Assembly: GCA_031549885.1 (NCBI GenBank)
Contig: JAVBPD010000058.1
Span: forward strand, 1 to 60,228
DNA: 60,228 bases
Reading direction: 5' to 3'
From: WQUF01 sp031549885
GTDB taxonomy: Bacteria > Bacillota > Clostridia > Clostridiales > Clostridiaceae
The translations under genes were made by a program, and so were the position numbers. Positions 1 through 7,929 of this stretch are shown here, piece after piece (within the stretch, counting starts at the first letter, position 1; every line of letters starts with the position of its first letter). A model generated the notes under the pieces. The model did no database searches. It was not told where the DNA came from and worked only from the letters and a program-made list of their open reading frames with translations.

Positions 1-2
1 TT

Positions 3-1505
3 AAAGGTAAAGATGAAATACCAATCGAGATATATAATGATTTGAAAAAAATGACTGACATAAAAAGAAATGCAAAATACAAAAACATATTAAAAATTCT
101 AATAGATATTAATGATAGGGAAACTTTATTAGAGTCATTTAATTTGGGGTGGGGCTTAAGTAATATAAATGAAAGGGGAAAAATCACACAAAAGCAAGCA
201 AATATAATAATTTTTATTTGTTCTGTTATTTATTTGGAAGATTGTTATAGAGAATTATCTAGTTTAGTGAATAAAAGTTATAACTTACCATCTGAAACTA
301 AAAATATTCTACACCAAAGGTTTGAATTTCATCAAAGGTATATGCCTGTTTCGCCAACAGGAAATTTATTTGCCCTTCAGTATGAAGAAAAAGATCGTAA
401 AAAAGACTTATATGTTATAAAACAATTTGCATTAGGAAGATCCATGTATCTAAGATTTCCATGGCTTAAGGTAGATAAGGAAGGGAATCCTATTGGGCCA
501 AATGTTATGTTATTATCTGGTTCTAGCTTTGCTGAAGGTTCATTTTCAAATCATATAGAGGAAAAGGTGAATTATATAATCGAAGTAGAAAAACAAAAAG
601 TAGATTTTATTAGTAAATCTAAATTTGAATATATGAATAATAGTATAAGGGTTTCGGGTTCTAAAATGGATAATAGACAAGAAAATTTAAGGCTATTAGT
701 TCATGAATGTACTGAGTTAATATTAGATAAACTCAACACAAAACATAATAATACTTTAATGGTTGCAAATAGCTATGAAGATGTTGAAACAGTTCAAAAT
801 GCATTAAATAATATTCTTAAAGATTCAGAGTATAAAGATAAAATTAGGTATATAACATCAAGTGAAGATAAAAAAGTACATGTATCGAAAATTAAACTAA
901 ATGAAATATATAAACTCGCAAACGAGGATTTTAGGATTTTAATTGTACCTGCTGTACTAATTGAAAGAGGTCATAATATTGTCGATGAGATGGGAAATTC
1001 TATTTTTGATACTTTGATTTTTTTGACAAGGCCTATGGAAAGACCTGGTGATTATAAAAATCATGTATCAAAAGTCAATGGATTTATAATGAGTGAATAT
1101 TCATATGTAAAAGATGAAATAGACATTAATCTTTTTGCAGAAACGAGAAAAAATGCTTATGCAATGTATGGCTATTTATCTAGTTATATTTATAAAATTA
1201 ATGATATGAAAGATAAGTTTAAGAAAGATATAGTTGTAACTTTATTTATAACTATACTTCAAATATTTGGGAGGCTATGCAGAATTGGAGATCCAATCAA
1301 TATGAAAGATAATGCTCCAGAAGTGTACTTTGCTGATGGGGCTTTTAAGGGAAGAAAGAATGGTGATTTCGATTTTTTGAATGAATTAGTTGATTATTTA
1401 AAACAATTAATAGAAGATGGTGAAAAAGGTAAAATAGCTAAGACTCTTTACGAACCTTTTTATAATGCATTAAAAGAAGGAAGGAACATTTATGACAAGT
1501 TATGA
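3..1505 (+). CDS. Helicase of a pPIWI_RE cassette (5' end outside window)
   Basis: The reading frame is already open at base 3 with no stop before the first TTG/ATG (42-51), so the gene starts upstream of the window and only its C-terminal part (about 500 codons) is visible. Visible helicase-like features are a motif resembling the DinG-type 'TSATS..GS..yH' segment (LLSGSSFAEGSFSNHI, near visible residue 172), a motif-IV-like stretch (TLMVANSYEDVETV), a segment like motif V (IVPAVLIERGHNI) and a motif-VI-like GRLCRIGDP near residue 425. It probably unwinds or translocates on nucleic acid. The stop overlaps the start of the pPIWI_RE gene by 14 bases, so the two are translationally coupled and very likely partners. 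pPIWI_RE genes are known to sit beside DinG-like helicases. The Walker A part is not visible, so the helicase call rests on the C-terminal motifs and the neighbour. Confidence 0.65.
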   Translation, partial: KGKDEIPIEIYNDLKKMTDIKRNAKYKNILKILIDINDRETLLESFNLGWGLSNINERGKITQKQANIIIFICSVIYLEDCYRELSSLVNKSYNLPSETKNILHQRFEFHQRYMPVSPTGNLFALQYEEKDRKKDLYVIKQFALGRSMYLRFPWLKVDKEGNPIGPNVMLLSGSSFAEGSFSNHIEEKVNYIIEVEKQKVDFISKSKFEYMNNSIRVSGSKMDNRQENLRLLVHECTELILDKLNTKHNNTLMVANSYEDVETVQNALNNILKDSEYKDKIRYITSSEDKKVHVSKIKLNEIYKLANEDFRILIVPAVLIERGHNIVDEMGNSIFDTLIFLTRPMERPGDYKNHVSKVNGFIMSEYSYVKDEIDINLFAETRKNAYAMYGYLSSYIYKINDMKDKFKKDIVVTLFITILQIFGRLCRIGDPINMKDNAPEVYFADGAFKGRKNGDFDFLNELVDYLKQLIEDGEKGKIAKTLYEPFYNALKEGRNIYDKL

Positions 1506-4062
1506 TTGCATATATCCTATGATGATTGAATTAGATAAAACTATTGAGAACGAAGTTTATTATTTATCTTTACCAGAAAAAGTGAAGAAAGCTTGGGTGG
1601 AACTTGAAGAAATTTCAAATCCAAAATTTTCACCAGAAAAGAATTTACCAACAGTAACTTTTAAAAAGATAATGTTAATCAATTCTGATGGAATAATTGA
1701 GGTAAACCCAGTTTCAAAATACACAGATGATATCAAATGGTTGATATCTTTTAAAAGTTTTAAAATTAAAGAAGTTGTTGAATGTTTTAAAATATGGATA
1801 GAAGAGTTTTATATTAAGGGGGAATTTAGCAGTGGATTTAGAGATGATAGAAAATATGGTGAAAATAATGATAAAATAAAAGAGTATGCTACAAAGTTTA
1901 AGAATTCTATTACCACAAGCATTTTTAACAACATCGTGAATGAAAAAATGGTGTTGTTTAAAGATGGAAAAGTGGTCTCAAAGGAAGCTTACAAATTATT
2001 TCCACTTAAGGTTGTTGATTCTTTAATAGGAAAGTCAGTATATTTTGATGATAAGGAAACAAAACTTCTTTATTCAAATTATGATGAAATTACTACTGGT
2101 ACAAATGATTTTTATCATAAAAATAATAAAAATGATTTTATTTCCTTTGTTATAAAATTATCATTACAAACATTACCACCTCATAACAAGGTTTATTTGA
2201 ATGTAAGGTTATCTTCTAGAAGATGGATTTCAAATAATTATTCTGAAGATGGTAAAAATTACATTTCAAATAGTAAGAATTGTTATATCAGAACAAGTAA
2301 TGATAAGCTTCAAGTTATAAGAGCTGAGTATAACAAAAAAGAAAATGAAATTGTATGGAAGAATATAGATCTTCAATGCTATAATTCTACTCATAAAGAT
2401 TCTTTAAAAGTAAAGTTCACAGAAGTAATGAAATGTCCAAAGCAATATAACAATGGTCAAATAGGAGATGTTTTAATTCCATATGAGGATGGGATTAATG
2501 ATGTTTACACAAATATTAAAGCTGGGGTAACTTTTAATGATAGAGAAAATGTGTTTAATATAATAAAACATATTGTAACAGAAAATGAAGGAATAAATTC
2601 TAAAGTGGAAGCATCAAGAATTAAAATAAGTGAAATAAAAGATACTGCCAAAAGATTTATAAAAAAGGGCGGAAGCATAGATAAAGGATATTTTAAAGAT
2701 CAACTTAATAAAGCTTTAGATGGCGAAAATTTAATTATAGAAATACATTCAGAAGATGATAAAATAAAAAAGCTATTGTTTAATAAGATAAATGAATTTT
2801 TAGAAACTGATTCAAAATACAAGATAGAATTTTGCGAACAATATGACTTATTAAATAGACTTGAAAAGAAGAGTTTATTTAATAATGATAATAAATATGA
2901 TGATAACTTATTTGGATTTGAAAAGAGAATCGAAAAAATTAAACAAAATTTAAAAAAAGTGAATGATCCTGTCATTTCTTTTATTGTTATTAATGATAAA
3001 GAATATTTTAATAAGTTAGATTTAAAATGTAATGTTGACCCTAAAAAGGCTTTGCGTTGTGGGTTTGCTGAAACAGGAAGATTAACACAGTTTATAACAA
3101 TTGAGCAATTTTATAAGGAAGATGAAGAAGGGGCAAAAAAAGTTAATCTAGATAAAATATTAGAGCATACAGTTTTAGATGGATTTCGTCAAATTGGAGT
3201 TGTCTTTGATTATAGTTTGAATAAAAAAATAGGTGATAAAAAAATAGTTGGAATCCACATAGTCAATTATAAAAGTGCTTTTTTTGATAGAGTACGAATA
3301 CCGCCATTTCCAATTATAGTTACATATGATGTGAAATATTCTAAAGTTCTAGTATACTGTGATCTTATTGATAAGGTAAATGTGCCATATTGGAAAGCAA
3401 TTTTAGCATTATCAAGATTATCATACGCTACAGATATTAAAGATAGAATTAAAATCATTTCCAGCACTACACTGCTTAGAAGATTGGATAGATTAATTAA
3501 TAAAGATGAGTCAGATGTTATAATAATTGTCGATGCAAATGGAACATCAAGAAAATTTTTTCAAGGAATTTCAAATTCCGAAATTGAAAGAGGTAAAATA
3601 AATAAATATAATCAACTTGATAAGATTTTAATACATGAGGACAAATTTTTAGATTTATCTTCTATTAAAAAAAATGTTTCCATAGTTAGAACTAGGCATA
3701 ATGAAGAGGTTCCTTCATATATTACGATGGATAGAGATAATAATAAGAGCAAAGTAAATCAAAGTGGTATTTTCAAATATGATAAGGTGTATTATTCCAT
3801 TGACAGTAGACCACAACATGAATACCATTCTTATATAAAAAGTAAATTAAATAAAATGAATTATCAACTTAGCCACAGACATTTAATTGAGATTTATCCA
3901 TTATTTATTTCAGGAAATGAAAGGAATATTGTAGAAAACGAAATTAATTCAATAAGTATAGTTCATATTTTAAGATCAGCATCTATTCAATTTACCTCAC
4001 AAAAGACTATTTTACCTTTGCCATTACATCTAGCAGAAAAGATGGAAGAGGTTTTGGAATAA
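1492..4062 (+). CDS. pPIWI_RE family protein (prokaryotic PIWI/RNase H-fold)
   Basis: An 856-residue protein. The C-terminal third matches the RNaseH_pPIWI_RE domain as I recall it: a VIIIVDANGTSRKFF strand with an Asp (about residue 681), the IVRTRHNEEVPSY segment carrying the Arg and Glu that may be the pair the family is named for (about 732), YYSIDSRPQH, and the closing LPLPLHLAEKMEE (about 842-854), a family hallmark. The N-terminal part would be the pPIWI_RE_X region. Family members are predicted Argonaute/PIWI relatives using a nucleic-acid guide against mobile elements, usually with a DinG-like helicase and a dedicated nuclease. Here the helicase lies directly upstream with a 14-base overlap. 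A GAAGGAAGG ribosome binding site precedes the ATG. The nuclease partner is not seen in this window and could lie upstream. Whether the RNase H site is catalytic cannot be judged here. Confidence 0.78.
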   Translation: MTSYDCIYPMMIELDKTIENEVYYLSLPEKVKKAWVELEEISNPKFSPEKNLPTVTFKKIMLINSDGIIEVNPVSKYTDDIKWLISFKSFKIKEVVECFKIWIEEFYIKGEFSSGFRDDRKYGENNDKIKEYATKFKNSITTSIFNNIVNEKMVLFKDGKVVSKEAYKLFPLKVVDSLIGKSVYFDDKETKLLYSNYDEITTGTNDFYHKNNKNDFISFVIKLSLQTLPPHNKVYLNVRLSSRRWISNNYSEDGKNYISNSKNCYIRTSNDKLQVIRAEYNKKENEIVWKNIDLQCYNSTHKDSLKVKFTEVMKCPKQYNNGQIGDVLIPYEDGINDVYTNIKAGVTFNDRENVFNIIKHIVTENEGINSKVEASRIKISEIKDTAKRFIKKGGSIDKGYFKDQLNKALDGENLIIEIHSEDDKIKKLLFNKINEFLETDSKYKIEFCEQYDLLNRLEKKSLFNNDNKYDDNLFGFEKRIEKIKQNLKKVNDPVISFIVINDKEYFNKLDLKCNVDPKKALRCGFAETGRLTQFITIEQFYKEDEEGAKKVNLDKILEHTVLDGFRQIGVVFDYSLNKKIGDKKIVGIHIVNYKSAFFDRVRIPPFPIIVTYDVKYSKVLVYCDLIDKVNVPYWKAILALSRLSYATDIKDRIKIISSTTLLRRLDRLINKDESDVIIIVDANGTSRKFFQGISNSEIERGKINKYNQLDKILIHEDKFLDLSSIKKNVSIVRTRHNEEVPSYITMDRDNNKSKVNQSGIFKYDKVYYSIDSRPQHEYHSYIKSKLNKMNYQLSHRHLIEIYPLFISGNERNIVENEINSISIVHILRSASIQFTSQKTILPLPLHLAEKMEEVLE

Positions 4063-4182
4063 AATTGAAATATATTGGATTATTTATACTGGTTTTTAGT
4101 TCTATTAGTACACATATCCAAATACTTTATTCTAATGCGAACTTATAAGGAAATTATATTCTTTTAAAAAAGGCAGGATAAT

Positions 4183-5379
4183 ATGGATAAAAATATTGAA
4201 AATACAATAAAAGATTTTGATAAATTCATAGAGTTTATAGAAAGTGAGAAAATTATACTTACTGCAACATATGAAGTGCTTGGAAGAAAGGATTGTTTTA
4301 ATTTAAATAATTTGCTAATCAATAAAAATGAAGATGCAGCTATTTATAAGGATCAGAATAAATATAAATTTATAGATTTGATGTTTTCACTTTCTATTTT
4401 AGGTAAATTATATATACAAGCATATGATGAAAATCGTAAATTATCTTTAATAAAGACACAAAATTTAGATATTTATAGGAATTTAAATGAATATGAAAAG
4501 TATATTTTTTTATTAGAAACTTATTGGACGAAATATGATTTTAAAGTTAAACTTCATAGTTTTGATTTTATCTGCTTTACTGAAATTTTATTTGAAATCG
4601 CCTCACAACACGAAGGAAATGGATCTTTAAAAACAAAAAACCAAGAAACTAAAAATATGTTTAATTTTGCATATGATATTTTTTACCATTTAAAGTTTTT
4701 TGGACTTTTAGATTTTACTATTATTCCAAACGTTAAGTATAAATTTGAAGATTATATAGAATCGTATGTACCAACAGATTTTGGCATTAGAACTTGTGGC
4801 TATCTTTTTACAAATGCCATTGAATATTTAAACTATAATGAATTTCATTTAATAACTTTTAATCAAAATAAAAAATATATTCTAAATACAAAAGGAGAAA
4901 CTTTTGAAATTTTCAAAGGTATATTTAAAGAAGGACTTGTTAAAAATACAGTTAATTTTTTTGAAAAAATTGATAGAAAGGGTACATATACCTTTAAAGT
5001 TAGCCTATCTAATAAGATTTGGAGGAAGATAAGTATATATTATGATCATAGGCTTTCTGATTTGCACCTTGCTATACAAGAAGCATTTGATTTTGATAAT
5101 GATCATCTTTATGTATTTTATTTTGGACGAGAAATCAATATAGGTGAAATCATTTATTGTAAAGATTCATTATATCATGATGGTCCTTTTGCTGAGGATG
5201 TTAGGATTTCTGATTTAAAGCTTTTTCAGGGTGAAAGGATGAAATATTTATTTGATTTTGGTGATAGATGGTTATTTAATATTGAACTTGTTAAAATTGA
5301 TTATGAAACTCATTTATTATTAAGACCTGTTGTAATAGAAGCTAAAGGAGAAGCACCAAAACAATACTATATAGAATGA
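4183..5379 (+). CDS. Plasmid pRiA4b ORF-3-like domain protein
   Basis: A 398-residue protein. The last ~130 residues match the pRiA4b ORF-3-like (IS1096 ORF3-type) domain: YTFKVSLSNKIWRKI, an LSDLHLAIQEAFDFDNDHLYVF segment, a 'FDFGDRWLFNIEL' strand, and the closing GEAPKQY that corresponds to the usual G-x-aP-x-qY. The first ~260 residues are unrecognised, rich in Lys, Phe and Tyr, with no membrane segment. The biochemical role of this domain is not established; it is common on plasmids, transposons and genomic islands. The gene starts 120 bases after the pPIWI_RE gene on the same strand with its own weak AGGCAGGAT site, so it may be the last gene of the PIWI cassette or just island cargo. 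It is probably not the missing nuclease; no PD-(D/E)XK signature stands out. Confidence 0.7.
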   Translation: MDKNIENTIKDFDKFIEFIESEKIILTATYEVLGRKDCFNLNNLLINKNEDAAIYKDQNKYKFIDLMFSLSILGKLYIQAYDENRKLSLIKTQNLDIYRNLNEYEKYIFLLETYWTKYDFKVKLHSFDFICFTEILFEIASQHEGNGSLKTKNQETKNMFNFAYDIFYHLKFFGLLDFTIIPNVKYKFEDYIESYVPTDFGIRTCGYLFTNAIEYLNYNEFHLITFNQNKKYILNTKGETFEIFKGIFKEGLVKNTVNFFEKIDRKGTYTFKVSLSNKIWRKISIYYDHRLSDLHLAIQEAFDFDNDHLYVFYFGREINIGEIIYCKDSLYHDGPFAEDVRISDLKLFQGERMKYLFDFGDRWLFNIELVKIDYETHLLLRPVVIEAKGEAPKQYYIE

Positions 5380-5412
5380 TGTTTTAAATTGCTGTTATAA
5401 AAAGTGCGAAAA

Positions 5413-5440
5413 GCCATAAACAATTAATTTTGTTTATGGC
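5413..5440. terminator. Hairpin between convergent genes
   Basis: A perfect 11-base stem, GCCATAAACAA (5413-5423) with TTGTTTATGGC (5430-5440), lies between the convergent pRiA4b-like and EFR1 genes. The rightward side has only a loose CT-rich tail and the leftward side a short run of complementary bases (AAAAGTGCGAAAA), so it may end transcription in both directions with modest strength. Confidence 0.55.
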
Positions 5441-5528
5441 CTATTCTTCCTGCTTTCAACTAAATAGTAAATTGACAGAATTTTCGAATGACTGCACAGG
5501 TTAGAGGAAAGGAAACTGGTTTAGCAGG

Positions 5529-6269
5529 TTAATAATATACTTTTATATAATCTGGATGGACATATCGCAATTTACCAACTGTCTTTTTCTTGTATTGTAT
5601 GGCTTGTTTAGGACATCTATTGACACAACCAAAGCAATTTGCACAATTGCCGCCCCACACTGGCGTATTGTCAAAAGTAATGTTTTGCAGAGGGCAATAT
5701 TGGATACACATTTTACATTTAGAACAGTTAGCATCAACACTCAAATAGGTGTCAAAGTTAGCATAAATATTTTTCATGGGCTTGCTGACAAGTTTCAATA
5801 TGGCTCCAAGTACCAGACGTGAGCCCACAGTTACTTCCTTTTTAGCAAGTATATCTTTTACGAAACCATCGACCTTTATCTTTGCATTTGACAAAAGAAC
5901 TTCCTTTTTTTCCTTTGATGGTGCGTGTGAGTTGGCAATGTCATTTTCAGGCATCTTAACCTCAAACCAAGCGTGAATACTTCCCTTAAAAGCATTATAG
6001 GAAGTAGCTGGCGAATTTGCATAGGTTATGACACAAAAAATAAATGTACGATCTTTGTCAATATATCTGAATAGCTTTTCCTTGAAGTCTAAAACAATGT
6101 TGGGCGCTTGTCCTATATAGCATGGAAAAACAATACCGATGTATTTGCAATTTCGACAAGACTCAAAATCATTAAAAAGTGCAAGCGGGACTAGGTTATC
6201 CCCAATTTTATCCCCAATTTGCTTGGCAACAGAATATGAGTTTCCAGAACCAGTAAAGTAAAATATCAT
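5529..6269 (-). CDS. EFR1 family flavodoxin-ferredoxin protein
   Basis: A 246-residue protein. The N-terminus is flavodoxin-like: IFYFTGSGNSYSVAKQI is a typical FMN phosphate-binding loop, followed by IVFPCYIGQAP. The C-terminal 70 residues carry two 4Fe-4S sites, CSKCKMCIQYCPLQ and CANCFGCVNRCPKQ, each with the CxxCxxCxxxCP pattern. Proteins of this architecture (EFR1 family) are common in anaerobic Firmicutes and are thought to move low-potential electrons; their partners are usually unknown. The ATG follows a GAGGAATTTTT ribosome site. The gene is alone on its strand and points toward the PIWI cassette, with no visible redox partner gene beside it. Confidence 0.85.
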   Translation of the reverse strand: MIFYFTGSGNSYSVAKQIGDKIGDNLVPLALFNDFESCRNCKYIGIVFPCYIGQAPNIVLDFKEKLFRYIDKDRTFIFCVITYANSPATSYNAFKGSIHAWFEVKMPENDIANSHAPSKEKKEVLLSNAKIKVDGFVKDILAKKEVTVGSRLVLGAILKLVSKPMKNIYANFDTYLSVDANCSKCKMCIQYCPLQNITFDNTPVWGGNCANCFGCVNRCPKQAIQYKKKTVGKLRYVHPDYIKVYY

Positions 6270-6430
6270 AAAAATTCCTCTTTTTATTGGTTTTATATTA
6301 TACTATCATATTTTCTAAAATTTATATACATTTTATAATATCAATTTTAATTCTTATCTATTAAAATGAGATATTATTATCTATACTAAAAGGAACAAAG
6401 TGATATGATGGATGTTGATGAGGTAAAATA

Positions 6431-7749
6431 ATGAAGAAGTTGTTTAACATCACTGGCTTATGTATAAAAGATAAACATTATATGGTAGATATAACGAATA
6501 AAATAAATCAAATTGTTCCAATGGTAGAACGTGGAGACTACTTTACTATAAATAGACCAAGACAGTTTGGTAAGACAACTACTCTTAACGTATTGAAGGA
6601 AGTACTTTCTAAAAAGTATCTAGTTATTAAAACAAGTTTTGAAGGTGTTGGTGATAATCTATTTAAGTCCGAAGAAGAATTTTGCAGCAGGGTTTTTAAA
6701 ACTTTTGCTGAATCAGTAAAATTTACAGATAAAAAGACCTATGAACTCTTAATAAAGTATAATACATCAAAAAACTTTACAGAACTGTCAAGTAACATAA
6801 CAGATTTTATTTTGGAGACAGGAATGAAGGTTGTCCTGCTGATAGATGAAGTAGATAAAAACAGTAGTAGCAGAACATTTTTACAGTTTCTTGGGCTTTT
6901 AAGAAATAAATATTTGCTTTCAAATGAGGGGGAAGATATAACATTTCAAAGTGTGGTTTTAGCTGGGGTACGCGATATATGCAAAATAATTGATGAAACA
7001 CTAAATGCTGTTTGGACAGAAGAAAGCGTTTATACTGCTGTTAAAACCATTCTTTTGGAAAAAAATACATTATTTGAGGATGTTATTAAGAATATTGAAA
7101 ACAATGAAGATATTAAAGTAGTTGTAGAGGAAATGCTTATACATGGCAAACGGTTTGAGTATCACCCAATGGTGCATGATAAGGGCATTATGTATGGTAT
7201 CTTTAGACGTGATGATAACAGGCTAGCTATTCATAATAGTATATTTGAAACATACATATACACTTACTTGGTTGGAATGCAAGAATTAAAACGTCCATCA
7301 TTTAGACTTCCCATAAGTGATGAAAAAGAGCTCTCTACAGATACAGATTTGTACATGGATAAGATACTGCTTAAATTCAGAGACTTCATGTTTGAAGAGT
7401 TTCGTAAACAAGATGAAAAATTCTACGAATCACAAGCAAGGCTGATTTTTCTTGCTTATTTAAAACCTATATTAAATGGAAAAGGATTTTACTTTGTGGA
7501 ACCGCAGACAAGGGAGAATAAACGTCTAGATGTAGTTGTAATATACGGAAAACAAAAATATGTTATCGAATTAAAGATATGGAATGGAGAAAATACCATG
7601 AAAAAGGCATAAATCAGTTAAAAGCATATTTAGATATACAAAATTTAAACGTAGGTTATCTATTAGTGTTTAATTTTAATCAAAACAAAGATAAGAAAGT
7701 TCAATGGGTAAACATTGAAAATAAAAAAATATTTGAAGTTATGGTTTAG
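6431..7749 (+). pseudogene. AAA-ATPase / PD-(D/E)XK nuclease-fold protein, frameshifted near 7590
   Basis: The first frame gives 393 residues: an N-terminal AAA-ATPase_like domain with INRPRQFGKTTT (P-loop, ~40-50) and VVLLIDEVDK (Walker B), and at the end the PD-(D/E)XK_9 nuclease-fold strand RLDVVVIYGKQKYVIELKIW. That frame then runs into a TAA. In the -1 frame the normal family ending continues without break from 7594 to 7749: YHEKGINQLKAYLDI, then NVGYLLVFNFN and a TAG stop. One missing A in the run at 7590-7593 explains this, so either the gene is a fresh pseudogene or the run was misread. The sequence there is not a standard slippery heptamer, so programmed frameshifting is less likely. 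Members of this family are abundant in anaerobes and often multi-copy; their function is not settled. GAGG ribosome site 9 bases before ATG. Confidence 0.8.
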
Positions 7750-7771
7750 TATCATAACCTTATAAGCCCGT

Positions 7772-7808
7772 AGTTAAGCAAAGTAGCATGACTATGGGCT
7801 TATTTTTT
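7772..7808 (+). terminator. Rho-independent terminator
   Basis: ATAAGCCC (7772-7779) pairs with GGGCTTAT (7796-7803), with additional weaker pairing (GTAG/CTAT) inside, and is followed directly by six T. It closes the AAA-ATPase gene. Confidence 0.8.
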
Positions 7809-7929
7809 ATAAATTATAACATAAAAATTAAAATGATGAATTCATATTATTTATATTATATCTCAATATTAATTTTTTCCTTTTAAAGATGTATAATCAT
7901 TTTAAGCTTTATTTGAGGAGATTTTAGTT

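Noticed and set aside
5556..5976. Two plus-strand reading frames of 66-88 codons opposite the EFR1 gene
   Set aside because: They lie wholly antisense to a gene with clear ferredoxin motifs, lack ribosome sites, and show no protein family pattern.
7586..7600. Programmed -1 frameshift in the AAA/PD-(D/E)XK gene
   Set aside because: The site (GGAGAAAATAC) is not an X-XXY-YYZ slippery heptamer, and no strong downstream stem or pseudoknot is visible; a single-base loss is simpler.
6431..7749. The AAA/PD-(D/E)XK gene as the missing nuclease of the pPIWI_RE cassette
   Set aside because: It belongs to a separate, very common family with its own ATPase, is separated by an opposite-strand gene, and is frameshifted.
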